Source: Parietichytrium sp. I65-24A (Eukaryota; Sar; Bigyra; Thraustochytrida; Thraustochytriidae). From it: a stretch of DNA of 64,000 bases. Within the stretch, counting starts at the first letter, position 1. The number at the start of each line of letters is the position of its first letter. Location of the stretch: NCBI GenBank assembly GCA_012862575.1, contig BLSF01000002.1, positions 496,001-560,000 of the forward strand. Reading direction: 5' to 3'. Positions 10,272 through 19,679 of this stretch are shown here, piece by piece. Under the pieces are notes generated by a model, which did not search any database, was not told where the DNA came from, and worked only from the letters and a program-made list of their open reading frames with translations. Position numbers and translations under genes: made by a program.

Positions 10272-10326
10272 ACTTTCATAACTTTCATCTACTTTCATCT
10301 ACTTTCATCTACTTTCATCTACTTTC
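10272..10326. repeat. 10-bp tandem repeat (ACTTTCATCT)n
   Basis: Four exact copies of ACTTTCATCT flanked by diverged units, 235 bp upstream of the eIF2B delta ATG. Confidence 0.9.
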
Positions 10327-10558
10327 GCTCAATCCACTCGATCCAGTATGACCATGTATGATCCAGTCGATCCAGTAGGGAAAAGTGGGAGTCGCCATGC
10401 TTGATAAGCTCGTTGCGCACTCGCTTTGAGGAGTTGTTCGCGGAAAGCGCTGCATTTGCGGTAAGAACAAATCCAACCAACATCGAGTCGCGTGTAGGCG
10501 TTGTTTGCCGAGGCGCGCGCGCAAAGGTATATTGAGGGGCCGAAAGTGCAGAGGAAGA

Positions 10559-11902
10559 ATGTCCGAAGCAGACCAAGAGAAGGAGCGCAAGAGGCTCGAG
10601 AAGGAGGCGCGCAAGAAGCAATGGGAGGAAGAAAATAAGGGCAAGTTGCCTGCGAAGAAGGCGTTGTCCAAGAAGGAGATGCGTGAGCTTCAGGAGCAGC
10701 AAAAAGCTGCCAAAGCTAACAAGGCGAAGAACGAACAGGGAAATGCAAACAAGGCGGCGAGGCCTCCCAAAGCGCCACCTTCTTCGAAGGAGGTGGAGAA
10801 AGAGGAAGTTGTTGGCAGGCGAAAAACCATGGACCTGTTCTCTCACCTCAAAGCCCCGCGCACAAACCAGTCTTCCAAGTCATTAAACGTCAAGATGGAC
10901 GAGGAAAGCAAAGTTCATCCATCTATCCTCGCATTGGGGCTTAAATACGCTGACGGCAGTATCACAGGCTCAAATGCGAGGGCTGTGGCTATGCTTGTTG
11001 CATTTAAGGAGGTAATTCGAGACTACGTGTCTCCTGAAAAGTCCAGCATCGTTCGAGATCTCGACAAGCATCTGAAACAAATGATTCAATTTCTGATCAA
11101 ATGCCGCGCGCATTCTATCACGATGGGAAATGCGATCAAGTTCGTGAGGAATGCCATCGCTACGCTGTCTCCTGACTTGTCCGATGCGGAGGCAAAGGAG
11201 GAACTCTATCAGGTGATTGACACCTACATCAACACAAATATTACTCTTGCACAGGAGGAAATAGTCAACCTCGCAGAGTCAAAAATCATGAATGGAGACA
11301 CTTTGTTGACTTACGGACATTCCAGTGTAGTGGAAAAAGTCTTCTTGACAGCTTTGGCAAGGGGCAAGCGATTCAAGGTGGTAGTAGTGAGCGCTCCTCC
11401 CCAGCACGAGGGCAAGACAATGGTGAAGAATTTGGCAAAGGCTGGGGTGGACTGTGTCTTTGTGCTTCTTACGTCGTTAAGCTATCAGATCGACTCGGTT
11501 GACAAGGTCATTCTGGGCTGCGCAGCCATGTTTTCCAACGGGACTTGTTTTGGCAGAGCGGGCACAGCGCTGGTTGCGATGACAGCTCGTTCCTTCAACA
11601 AACCAGTGTTGATCTGCGCCGAGACGCACAAATTCACAGAAAAGGTTCAACTCGATAGCATTGTGTACAATGAGCTCGGCAAGCCCGGCGACCTTGTACT
11701 TCCTGACCACTGGGATGGCGACGAAAATAGCAAAGCACTCTTGGAAGGTTGGAAAGATCAGGAGTATTTGGACCTTTTAAATCTCAAATACGACCTCACC
11801 CCGACGGAATACATCACAATGGTGATTACCGAATTTGGACTTCTCCCAGCTTCTTCTGTCCCTGTCATTGTGCGCGAGAAAGAACAGAGGGAGGCGTTCT
11901 GA
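10559..11902 (+). CDS. EIF2B4: eIF2B delta subunit
   Basis: The 447-aa protein is the delta regulatory subunit of eIF2B, the guanine nucleotide exchange factor that recycles eIF2-GDP and is the target of the integrated stress response. The N-terminal ~115 residues are Lys/Glu/Ala-rich coiled coil (KERKRLEKEARKKQWEEEN, KKEMRELQEQQKAAKANKAK), as in other delta subunits. The rest is the eIF2B alpha/beta/delta fold: HPSILALGLKYADGSITGSNAR, the central helical part, and the signature VILGCAAMFSNGTCFGRAGTALVAMTA followed by FNKPVLICAETHKF. Start: the first true ATG in the frame (MSEADQEKER); upstream codons lack ATG. It converges on the J-domain gene with only 62 bp between stop codons. Length is shorter than human (about 520 aa), consistent with a shorter N-terminal arm. 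Confidence 0.93.
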   Translation: MSEADQEKERKRLEKEARKKQWEEENKGKLPAKKALSKKEMRELQEQQKAAKANKAKNEQGNANKAARPPKAPPSSKEVEKEEVVGRRKTMDLFSHLKAPRTNQSSKSLNVKMDEESKVHPSILALGLKYADGSITGSNARAVAMLVAFKEVIRDYVSPEKSSIVRDLDKHLKQMIQFLIKCRAHSITMGNAIKFVRNAIATLSPDLSDAEAKEELYQVIDTYINTNITLAQEEIVNLAESKIMNGDTLLTYGHSSVVEKVFLTALARGKRFKVVVVSAPPQHEGKTMVKNLAKAGVDCVFVLLTSLSYQIDSVDKVILGCAAMFSNGTCFGRAGTALVAMTARSFNKPVLICAETHKFTEKVQLDSIVYNELGKPGDLVLPDHWDGDENSKALLEGWKDQEYLDLLNLKYDLTPTEYITMVITEFGLLPASSVPVIVREKEQREAF

Positions 11903-11964
11903 GCTCTTGTGTAAACCAGTGCTGGCTCTGGGCGGCGCGAAGGCGCGTTTCCGAGCTGGCTCAT

Positions 11965-12777
11965 TCAAGACACCCCCCGAAAATAAGAAAAAACATTTTG
12001 CACCGTTGCCATGTCTGGCTGCAACGACTTTTTGTCCATGATTGCAATCAGATCCATCGCGAACTCGATTGTGGCGTCCTTTGCTGCGATTGCCAATAAA
12101 TCGTTATGGGCGAGCTCGTAGAGATGACCGGGAAGAAGCCCAGCTTCATGAAACCGATCGATGTACTCAAGCGTTTGCGCCCTGTCTGACTCGAGTTCCA
12201 TAAGGGCTAAGAAGCTGGGAACCCAGGCAGAATACTCGATGGCGCTCCGCCGCGATATGAATGTTTCAAGGACCACCTTGCCGTTCTTGATATCCATTTC
12301 ACGCACCTGCTTTGCAAGTTTGGAACAGAGCTTGTCATCCGTTGAAAGCGAAACTCCGTCGGTCAAGAGGATGTACGCCTCTCGAATATTACGAAATTTG
12401 GTTGCGCAGCCTCCGGGCTTGTCCGGGTGATATTTGTGCGCAAGAAGCCGGAAGGCGCGTTTGATCTCCTCGAGATCAGAGTCAGCGCTCACTCCAAGGG
12501 TGCGGTGTGCCGAGGCTGAGCTCGTGGTGGTAATAAACTGCGGACGCAACAGATCTGCCCCGTTCTTCCAAACCCCGCGGCTCCGCCACACTGTCAAGGC
12601 GCTTCGCTTAAACACCCTCGATTGTCTCGCTGCAAACATTCTCGAAAGCGCCCCAGCACTCATGCTTCCTATAAGCTTTCTGTAGTTTGAGAGCGACCGC
12701 CAGCGCGACCATCTGGCACTTGCGCGTGGCAACGCGAGAGAGAGAGAGACTGTTCTAAATGTGCTCATTGTGCTCAT
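11965..12777 (-). CDS. J-domain (DnaJ-like) protein, probably mitochondrial
   Basis: The 270-aa protein carries one J domain (about 92-145): TLGVSADSDLEEIKRAFRLLAHKYHPDKPGG, with the HPD tripeptide that stimulates Hsp70 ATPase, followed by FRNIREAYILLTD. The first ~75 residues are rich in Arg, Ser and Ala with no acidic residues (SARWSRWRSLSNYRKL, FAARQSRVFKRSALTVWRSR), which looks like a mitochondrial presequence. No Gly/Phe region or zinc finger follows, so it is a type III J protein. The C-terminal half is helical; FAMDLIAIMDKKSLQPDMATVQNVFSYF resembles a pentatricopeptide-type helix pair. Start: first ATG, MSTMSTFRTV. A specialised mitochondrial co-chaperone is likely; partner unknown. 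Confidence 0.78.
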   Translation of the reverse strand: MSTMSTFRTVSLSLALPRASARWSRWRSLSNYRKLIGSMSAGALSRMFAARQSRVFKRSALTVWRSRGVWKNGADLLRPQFITTTSSASAHRTLGVSADSDLEEIKRAFRLLAHKYHPDKPGGCATKFRNIREAYILLTDGVSLSTDDKLCSKLAKQVREMDIKNGKVVLETFISRRSAIEYSAWVPSFLALMELESDRAQTLEYIDRFHEAGLLPGHLYELAHNDLLAIAAKDATIEFAMDLIAIMDKKSLQPDMATVQNVFSYFRGVS

Positions 12778-13063
12778 GATCGTATAATCGTATATCGTAT
12801 ATCGTAGGAGTAGTTCGTGTCGTGAGGGTGTCTTCTGCAATTGCCTCAAAAATTTGCGTTGCGAAAGCTCTTTCGAGCCTGCGAGTTCTTTTTCGAGTCG
12901 CGAAGGATTGGCTTTTCCTAGTGCAAGTTATTTTTGTGTTTGGTTACTTTATACCTCAAAAAAATATGCTCGCGCAAATTGCGCGAAAGTCAGTTCAACG
13001 GTGTGTTTAAAAGAAGGACGATCCATCCCGGGGCGGATCGCGTCTGCAAGCGACTGTCTGTGA

Positions 13064-13933
13064 TTACCACCAGAGCTTGCCAGGGCAGTACTTGTCGATC
13101 AGACTCTGGTAGTATGGCCAAAGCTCCTCGGGATTTGGGCGTTCGTCGGACTTTGTGTACAAGTCAAATTTGTTAAACTTGAGAACCCACTCCTTGAGGT
13201 ACTTGTCATGTTCGGTCTCGAACTGAGTGTAAGCACCGCCTTGGTGCCATGGGTAGCAGGAATGCAAGCGGATCATTGCGAGACCTTCCTCGGGGATGGT
13301 GCAGTTGTTGAACTTGAGCATCCTGTACATGTATTCGTCGTGGCCGTAAGCAAACTTGAGGTTCTCAAAGCCACAACCAGGCTCGTAGATTCCGAGCTCG
13401 GTATTGTAACGCTCATCCTTCATGTCAGGATTTAGCTCCGTAAAGTGTGGAAAGACAGTGCAATCCGGAATCTTGCAGCCGACAACCCAGGTGTCGCCTC
13501 CCAAAGCCCACTGATCGCCATCGCCAGTGCCTTGCTGCCCATCCTCTGGACGACCCCACAGGAACATGATTTTTCCCATGTCATGCAGGAGACCCGTGAG
13601 CTGCATCCAATCTGGATGACCGGCGGCACGAATGCTTTCTGCGGTCTGAAGCATGTGCTCCAGGTTTGGCAGACTGGAGTCTGGATCGGAAGAATCTACG
13701 TAGGTCTTCAATTCCTGAAACGCCTCGAGGATGGTCATCTGGCAATTGCTAAAGCTATGGTACTTTTTGTACATGCTCTCCACAAAGTCCACGGTCTGAT
13801 TCTCCCGCATCAGCCTGTAATGGCGCTCCACCGTTGCCTGGCGGTCACTATTCGTGTAGTTTCTGAACTCCTCCTGCTTCTTGCCTGGGACGAACCCGAC
13901 GGCGCTCGTTTGACCGTCGCCGTTCTGCTCCAT
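13064..13933 (-). CDS. MIOX: myo-Inositol oxygenase
   Basis: The 289-aa protein is a cytosolic diiron oxygenase that cleaves myo-inositol to D-glucuronate using O2. The family pattern is complete. QTVDFVESMYKKY and HMLQTAESIRAAGHPDW lead to the HD pair in LTGLLHDMGKIMFLWG (about 112-122). A histidine follows in FAYGHDEYMYRMLK, another in MIRLHSCYPWH, then the aspartate in NKFDLYTK, supplying the six metal ligands of the HD-domain fold. The C-terminus PGKLWW is the usual MIOX ending. Length equals animal MIOX (285 aa). Start: ATG of MEQNGDGQT. Neighbours do not form a pathway cluster. The enzyme links inositol catabolism to uronic acid or pentose metabolism. Confidence 0.97.
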   Translation of the reverse strand: MEQNGDGQTSAVGFVPGKKQEEFRNYTNSDRQATVERHYRLMRENQTVDFVESMYKKYHSFSNCQMTILEAFQELKTYVDSSDPDSSLPNLEHMLQTAESIRAAGHPDWMQLTGLLHDMGKIMFLWGRPEDGQQGTGDGDQWALGGDTWVVGCKIPDCTVFPHFTELNPDMKDERYNTELGIYEPGCGFENLKFAYGHDEYMYRMLKFNNCTIPEEGLAMIRLHSCYPWHQGGAYTQFETEHDKYLKEWVLKFNKFDLYTKSDERPNPEELWPYYQSLIDKYCPGKLWW

Positions 13934-14992
13934 TCTTCTCTCCTCCTTTTCCCGCACCAACCAGCCCCGGCCGCGCTCTCCACCTGCACCAACTCTCAGC
14001 CTTCAGACTCTGCCTTCTATCAACTAACAACTTGCGCGCAAGTTTGCTCGTTGTTGTTCAATCAACTTGGACTCCAACTCCATACATCTCATTCTGTCAC
14101 ATCCTGTCACTCCATTTCCCACATTCTCTGCAACCTTCGGACTACGACTCACTACGCGCTCTCTAATCCCTCGAGACTACTCCAAAATGGAAGTGGCACT
14201 AGTACCTCCCGATCGTCTGGCGCTCTCGCTAAGGTCTGATAGCCGCCGGGGTAGTATTGCTCCAAACCCAAGCTTTGCCGGGTACTAGTGCTGTTTAGGG
14301 ATAAGGGTAGGAGGAGGGCAACGACCACCTGAGATGAAGATGTTTGCTTTCGTCGCACACTCACTGGTACAACAAGTGTAGTCTCGTGTGAGGAGGAGTT
14401 GGTTGTCGGGAGGCGTAGGATGTCCCACCGGGGACTACTTTTACCGGTGGTAAGATCCGTAGCAAGTTGTAAGTTCGAGGTAAAGCTTAGCAGATCTTAG
14501 GGTCTCGGATGCTCCGCATTCTCAACCCTTTTCGCTTTGATAAGCACTCCTAGTGATTTCGGTATTCCCGCGGTTGCAGCCCGCCATTCACTATCGGCGC
14601 CTATCTGAAATGATAGTAAGAAGGTGTGTGTTTGTCTTGAGATACCATCATCAGATACATCATCACTTTTGACTTTTTGAAAATCAACCAACTTTCTTTC
14701 CCACTTTACTGTTCTGAAAATTGAAATCACTGTTCGCTGCGTTCATCACTCTCAGCTCAGACTATCGGGTCTAGCTGTGTCACTGACGACAGTTTCGACA
14801 GTTTCGACAGTAATCTTTTACATTTCTACTCCGCTGTCCCAGCTACGGTGATCTACCTCGCTCTCGCATCCCGGTAATCCCGGTCCCTATTGAAAAACCT
14901 ACTCCACAGTATTTATAAAAGCGTTCCGCACTGGGACACTGAGGGCTTCAAAATCAAAGTTGAGATTGTAGAGATCTTGCAGAGAGAGAGAG
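13934..14992. other. Divergent intergenic region, no gene seen
   Basis: About 1.06 kb upstream of both MIOX (-) and the TBC gene (+). No convincing coding frame. It contains a short perfect hairpin (14425-14450) and an inverted pair CACTAGTACC (about 14198) / GGTACTAGTG (about 14281). Confidence 0.5.
14425..14450. repeat. Perfect 7-bp hairpin
   Basis: CCACCGG (14425-14431) and CCGGTGG (14444-14450) can pair around a 12-nt loop. A hairpin this short can occur by chance; it is listed because the region has no other content. Confidence 0.35.
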
Positions 14993-15943
14993 ATGATGAA
15001 AGAGTTGGCGATGGCGATGGCGAGGAAGCGCAAGAGCAGAAAGCGAGGTGAGAGACTCGGGTTGTCAAGGGAAGAGCTCGAAATAAAGGTAAAGATAGCA
15101 GCAAGATTTGAAAGGGGCACAAGGAAAGGTTGCCAAGAGAGATCCGCACCCCAGCACAGGACAGCGTGGAATGCACGGAATGATATGGCGGAACTCCCGG
15201 AATGGATGGCAGAAATGCGCCGCGGAGAGGCGTGGCTGACGGCGCTCGACGCCTTGGAGCTGAAGCGAGAAGGGCCGAGTCTGTACGGCAAGCTCTTGGC
15301 GATGCAAGTGGTTCCGCACGAGGAGGTGATCGCGCGTGACATTAAACGGACGTTTTCGAAGCACCAATTCTTCGCAGACGCGTCCGGACCGGGGCAGCTG
15401 GAATTGTTTCAGGTTCTTCGAGCGTATGCAGCGTATGACTTGGAAGTTGGCTATTGCCAAGGGATGGGATTTCTTGTGGGACTGCTGCTGTGCTACGTGC
15501 CAGCAGAGGAATCGTTTTGGTCACTCGTGGCCCTCATGCAAAGGCCAAAGTACGAGATGCGTCAGCTTTTTCGCCCAGGCATGCCACGGTTTCACCAGGT
15601 CATGAGCAAGCTTACCGCCTTTATGGAAATCTTCGTGCCATCTGTTGCCAAGCATTTTTCGTTGTTGGGAATCGAACCCGCAATGTACGCATCGCAGTGG
15701 TTTATGACCGTGTTTGCTTACAACTTTCCCATGCGTTTCGTGGCGAAAGTTTGGGACAGCTTTTTGACGGAGGGCTGGATTGTGGTTTACAAGATTTCAA
15801 TTTCTTTGCTGGCTATATCTAGTTCAGTATTGGTCACGTTAGACTTTGAAGGTGTTATGGCGCATCTGCGAGACCTGCCAAAAACGATTGACGGTCAGGT
15901 AGTCCTTCAGCACGCAAATTCCGTCAAGCTTTCTCGGTCATAA
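14993..15943 (+). CDS. TBC-domain Rab GTPase-activating protein
   Basis: A 316-aa protein with a TBC domain filling most of its length. The start of the domain is degenerate (SAPQHRTAW, about 51-59). The arginine finger is in IARDIKRTFSKHQFF (IxxDxxR, about 112-126) and the glutamine finger in EVGYCQGMGF (about 148-157). Both catalytic residues needed for dual-finger GTP hydrolysis on Rab proteins are present. Later TBC elements follow: PAEESFWSLVALM, GIEPAMYASQWFMTVFAYNFPM and VWDSFLTEGW. The N-terminal ~45 residues are basic (ARKRKSRKRGERLG). ATG at 14993 is the first in frame. It converges with the Bub2-like TBC gene, 61 bp between stop codons. The layout resembles small TBC1D10/GYP-type GAPs; the Rab target cannot be told. 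Confidence 0.88.
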   Translation: MMKELAMAMARKRKSRKRGERLGLSREELEIKVKIAARFERGTRKGCQERSAPQHRTAWNARNDMAELPEWMAEMRRGEAWLTALDALELKREGPSLYGKLLAMQVVPHEEVIARDIKRTFSKHQFFADASGPGQLELFQVLRAYAAYDLEVGYCQGMGFLVGLLLCYVPAEESFWSLVALMQRPKYEMRQLFRPGMPRFHQVMSKLTAFMEIFVPSVAKHFSLLGIEPAMYASQWFMTVFAYNFPMRFVAKVWDSFLTEGWIVVYKISISLLAISSSVLVTLDFEGVMAHLRDLPKTIDGQVVLQHANSVKLSRS

Positions 15944-16004
15944 TGCTCGCTATGATCCCCGCTCTTCATGTCCACTGGGGCACTTCAAAGGCTCTCACAA
16001 TGCG

Positions 16005-17027
16005 TCAGTTGCTCGAGATGGTGCCATCCGAGCTTGACGCGTTACTCGTGTTCACTGCGAGCGAGGAAACTCCGTTCCATGAAGGTATCGACGATGTGGG
16101 CGACACTGTGTGGTTGGCGAGTCGTTGTATAAAGTCCGCGTCAAGCTTCAAGAGGAACGGGAAGGCAACGCGCAAAAGACTGGACGCGTCAATATGGGGA
16201 AAATCCCGCCCTCTCAGACACTGCACCGCGCTGGCCTGCGGAGACTTGGACGCGAGAATCTCGTCACGCATAAGGATGAGCTGTGAGACGTAAAATACGA
16301 TGTTTAAGTGGACTCCTGCGGCAAAGTAGACGTCCCAGAGGGGCAGGATTTGGTCGATAGGGGGACAGCACGCACTCAATGTGAGAACAGGCGCGAATGC
16401 GTACACCCGCGGCTGGGCATCGAGCTGTTTGTCAATAAACTGAGCGAGCTCCGGGTCTAACGTGCGTAGGCATTCTGCAACTAGCTCACAACCGGCGCCA
16501 ACGCCCTCCAAGTTTTTGGTGACGTACGTTGGCAGATGTCTATGAATGAGTGCAAGGAAGCAGTAGAATGCGTCCAACTCCGGCATGACGTACAACATCA
16601 TACCACAAATTACATTCATTCCTTGCACATAAATAAACTGCTTTTCCTCGCTCGCATGTACGAAGGCATTCAGCACGCGGATTAATTTGGCTTCTGGTAC
16701 TGTATTTTCAAAGGCTGTACAATTCTTGAAAGTTCGAAACGTGTCATTCCTAATTTTCGCACCAAACCTGTGGTGCTCGCCCCTCTCCACCAGCTCAACA
16801 TAGAGCGCCTTGCTCACTGCCCCAACGCCAAGGAGCTGCTTCCACACGCGCCCTCGCTCGCTCAGATGCCCATCATCTCCTGCAACGGAGATGCCTCTTA
16901 CGAGTACCGTTCTCCGCAGCTCTTCCAGATCCCGTCCGCTCGCGAACCCTCCTCTCTGCGACGCAGATTTCTCGCACGCTTCCAGAGCTGCTCGCACCGT
17001 CATTGACGGGCCGCCGAGAAGCGCCAT
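16005..17027 (-). CDS. BUB2: Bub2/Cdc16-like TBC GAP (mitotic exit/septation checkpoint)
   Basis: The 340-aa protein matches the Bub2 subfamily of TBC GAPs, which with Bfa1/Byr4 inhibits the Tem1/Spg1 GTPase in mitotic exit or septation signalling. Diagnostic segments: RGRVWKQLLGVG, the arginine finger KIRNDTFRTF (about 95-104), FIYVQGMNVICGMMLYVMPELDAFYCF with the glutamine finger (about 137-160), YVTKNLEGVGAGCELVAECLRTLDPELAQFI, YAFAPVLTLSACCPPIDQILPLWDVYFAAGVHLN and LILMRDEIL. Residues after about 300 are Ser/Asn-rich. Start: ATG of MALLGGPSM; a frame extension upstream uses only TTG. Length is near that of yeast Bub2 (306 aa). The partner and target are inferred from the family. Confidence 0.9.
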   Translation of the reverse strand: MALLGGPSMTVRAALEACEKSASQRGGFASGRDLEELRRTVLVRGISVAGDDGHLSERGRVWKQLLGVGAVSKALYVELVERGEHHRFGAKIRNDTFRTFKNCTAFENTVPEAKLIRVLNAFVHASEEKQFIYVQGMNVICGMMLYVMPELDAFYCFLALIHRHLPTYVTKNLEGVGAGCELVAECLRTLDPELAQFIDKQLDAQPRVYAFAPVLTLSACCPPIDQILPLWDVYFAAGVHLNIVFYVSQLILMRDEILASKSPQASAVQCLRGRDFPHIDASSLLRVAFPFLLKLDADFIQRLANHTVSPTSSIPSWNGVSSLAVNTSNASSSDGTISSN

Positions 17028-17430
17028 CGAATACAATCAACCACCTTTGCCTCCGTCAGCCACGAGCCAAACTACCACAGCTTCCGCCAGCAGGCGGAGG
17101 GGCTGAATTGAATTGAGGAGCTATTTACCCAAAAGAACAGCAAACTATCTCGACAGCAGTCCTGCTGTCTATACTAACCGCGCCTGGCCCAGGCAGCCGA
17201 GACGGTCAGTTTTCGGCCTCAACTCTACTCGGCGGAAACGGAGTTCGAATCTACGCAGCCGGTTCCACGTCCGCCGCTGGTTCTCGGCAGCGCGAGAGGG
17301 CCGGGCAGCGCAGTTGGTCTGCCAGCGCACGTCACGGTGCCGGGGAAGCTCCCAGTCGTTGCAGGCAGAACGCGAAGTATTGTCGAGCGTGGATTGACTC
17401 GTCGAACCTGGAATTGACCTAATTGACCAT

Positions 17431-17462
17431 GACAGAATAGACAGAATAGTCAGAATAGACAG
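17431..17462. repeat. 10-bp tandem repeat (GACAGAATA)n
   Basis: Three tandem copies of (GA/GT)CAGAATA, related to the CAGAATTC repeats seen in other intergenic regions. Confidence 0.75.
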
Positions 17463-17519
17463 AGCTGATCTATTCAAAACGGTCACATCTCACGCTCGTT
17501 ACGCGAAAGGGCGTCTTCG

Positions 17520-17640
17520 TGACGTGAGATTTCAGCTTAACGCTCTCAATTTACGTCACAGCTGCTTGCAGTTGTTTATCGAGGGCAATTGTGGTGGCGT
17601 GTCGCTCCGACCTGTGACGTGATAAATCTCTTCGTGACGT
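17520..17640. promoter_or_regulatory. Cluster of four TGACGT (CRE/bZIP-type) sites
   Basis: TGACGT cores at 17520-17525, 17615-17620 and 17635-17640 plus ACGTCA at 17553-17558. Two sit in the same context, CTTCGTGACGTGA. TGACGT is the half-site bound by CREB/ATF and TGA-type bZIP factors. Position in a divergent promoter between two genes makes a regulatory role plausible; which gene it serves is unknown. Confidence 0.45.
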
Positions 17641-18392
17641 GAACGCAGGGCTGTAAACAGGGAATGCTCATCACGGTGGGATTCGAGAAGTGTCCGTTGG
17701 GACGAGCTTGGTGATGGCCATGACACGTGCAGGTAGTTCGGGACTTGGTCGCGCGATATTCTCTAGGAGCTAGAACTCTTTCGTTCCCAGAGCGGAGCGC
17801 GGTGAGGGGCTGATCAAATCCAGCTTGGACATGAAAAACTCAGAAACGGCAATGTTTTTATCGCAAGTACCGCAAGCATAAGTAAGACCACAGCCGCATG
17901 CGATTGAGTTTCGTCCTTAGTTTTGGTGTGTTTTCTAACTGTCTTGGATGCGCTCTATGCAAAAGTAGTGCAAGGTCTGCGTGGACAATCTCGCCAATAT
18001 CGGGTGGCAATGAAATGGTGAGATTTGTTTCACATTTGGGATTATGCTGCACGATGAGGTACGAACGAAAAGCGCTCCTTGCTCGCTGACGCTTTGCTGT
18101 GATGCTGTGATGAACTAGGGGTAGCGAAAACAAAGCTTGGACAAGAAACGAAGATGGTGGTCAATTTGAGCTCGCTGTTACCCAGCTGGCGCTGCTCTTC
18201 CAGGTGCGCGAGATTAGCTTGATGTTGGGGAACAAGTCCGTTTCCGCTTACACCGTGACCGTGCTCCTAGCGCTCAGTTCTAAGCGAAATGTGCCCTTGG
18301 GCGATAGTATTGGGGCACAAGCTTGTCGAAAAAGTCACTGTCAAATCAACTGCGTGCGAGGCGCCTTCGCTGCGGCCTGGTGCGGCAGGATC

Positions 18393-19607
18393 ATGCGTTT
18401 CTTTGGTTGCCTGCGAGGGCAACCGCCTCCCAGCGCCGCGCTGCAAGTGAAACCGCAGGAAACTGCTGAAAGCGCGGAATTCACGAATCTGAACTCGACT
18501 TCTGCGTTGGGCACGCTGGAATTTGAGACAGAACTTGATGACGACACAGGACGCCGGCGGGACAGCATTCAAAAGTCCATGAAGCTGAAGCGGCAAGTGA
18601 CAGGGCTTCACAACAAGATGGAGCGGAAATCGAAGGAGTATGTTGCGAAACGGCTTAGCTTTGAAACGAAGGTCCTTGAGGAGCCTTCCGACGACCTCGT
18701 GGAGAAATTCAAAGAGATGCTCCTGGGCGGCGCCAAGGAGGGCGCCAAGACTGACCAAGAAGCCGTGAACGTAACCAAAGCGCAGATAAGGGAGCTGCTC
18801 TCCAGTTTGAAGATGACTTTCACTGCCGAGATGGTGGACCAGCTCTTCGTTATGTTTGACGTGGAAAACACTGGCAAAGTTGATCTGCATGATTTCACAG
18901 TGTCTTTCTGCTTTGTTTGCTGCGACACCATTGCGCCAGACAATGTAGAGCTTGCGTTTCGTCTGTTTGATGCTGACCACGACGGCAAGATATCCAAAGA
19001 ACAGTTGAATTGTATGATAGCTTCCCTGCTTGGAAACAAGCTGGACCCCGTTTTGCGCTCGCCGCCAATTAAGGAGGGTTTCCGGAGATTCACTGAATCC
19101 GAGTTCTCCGGAGAGCTTCTTTCGTTTCTCGATGTCGTCGCCCAGCTTCGGGAGGAGTTCCCAGATAAAATGACTTTCGAGCGAGCTAAAGACCTGTACA
19201 ATGAGCGATTCCTTGTAGATTGCTCTGCGCAAGTCAATATATCCGATGACGCTAGAGAAGATTGCCTCAAAGCAGTTCAAGATGGCAAGGCTTCAGGATG
19301 GGTTCCCACTTCATTCTTGGACACGGCTTACGCAGAGGTTGTCAAGATGCTGGAAGGGGGCTGCCTTCCACGCTTCAAATCAAGGTTACGGAAAGGCTCC
19401 CAATTTCTCGCTGACGAGGCGTGGGAGAGATTCTCAATTCGTGTAGACAAAGGAATGGAGATGGACTCTTTCCGATCGTGGGCGGCAGATTGCACAGCAC
19501 TCTTTGAGGTGTTTGCTTCGATGCAGCAGCAATTCCAACAACTAAATCGCACCGACCTAAGCCCTGGTCCGCCTTTGGAGGAAGGGGGAGAGGAGGAGGA
19601 GGAAGAA

Positions 19608-19638
<31 letters not shown>

Positions 19639-19679
19639 GAGAAGAAGATAGAGGGGAAAAGGAGAAGGAGGCAAGCTAG
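18393..19679 (+). CDS. EF-hand calcium-binding protein with acidic tail
   Basis: The 428-aa protein has two adjacent EF-hand-like loops. The first is LFVMFDVENTGKVDLHDF (about 151-168); the second is AFRLFDADHDGKISKEQL (about 188-205), the better match, with D-x-D-x-D-G but Gln at loop position 12 where Glu is usual. A possible third pair around 265-330 is too degenerate to call. The C-terminus is a run of about twenty glutamates within a Glu/Gly tail, encoded by GAA/GAG microsatellite (about 19590-19670). The start is uncertain: MRFFGCLRG at 18393 is chosen, but an in-frame ATG at 18222 would add 57 residues. Role: probably a calcium sensor; no enzymatic domain is visible. Confidence 0.72.

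Larger units (their letters stand above)
9676..10558. other. Divergent intergenic region with two tandem repeats
   Basis: Shared upstream region of the four-helix protein (-) and eIF2B delta (+). A plus-strand frame crossing 9653-10129 has no recognisable content and overlaps the preceding gene, so I leave it out. Two tandem repeats (10091-10126, 10272-10326) and a TTCACGTCAC site (10211-10220) are present. Confidence 0.55.
17028..18392. other. Divergent intergenic region with TGACGT cluster
   Basis: About 1.36 kb between the Bub2-like (-) and EF-hand (+) starts. Four TGACGT/ACGTCA cores lie in 121 bp (17520-17640). A 63-codon ATG frame at 17898-18089 has no recognisable content. A TTCGAATC sequence near 17246 is not part of a foldable tRNA. 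A short tandem repeat lies at 17431-17462. Confidence 0.55.

Noticed and set aside
14198-14291. Inverted pair CACTAGTACC / GGTACTAGTG as terminal inverted repeats
   Set aside because: Arms are only about 10 bp and partly palindromic themselves; no target duplication or coding content.
17240-17265. TTCGAATC, tRNA B-box-like
   Set aside because: Flanking bases do not form a T stem of five pairs and no matching acceptor stem or A box lies upstream.
18222-18392. 57-residue N-terminal extension of the EF-hand protein
   Set aside because: The extension is Cys/Ser-rich and unlike the rest; the ATG at 18393 is preferred, though not proven.
18267-19280. 337-codon open frame, minus strand
   Set aside because: Antisense to the EF-hand gene, which has recognisable motifs and an acidic tail on the plus strand.
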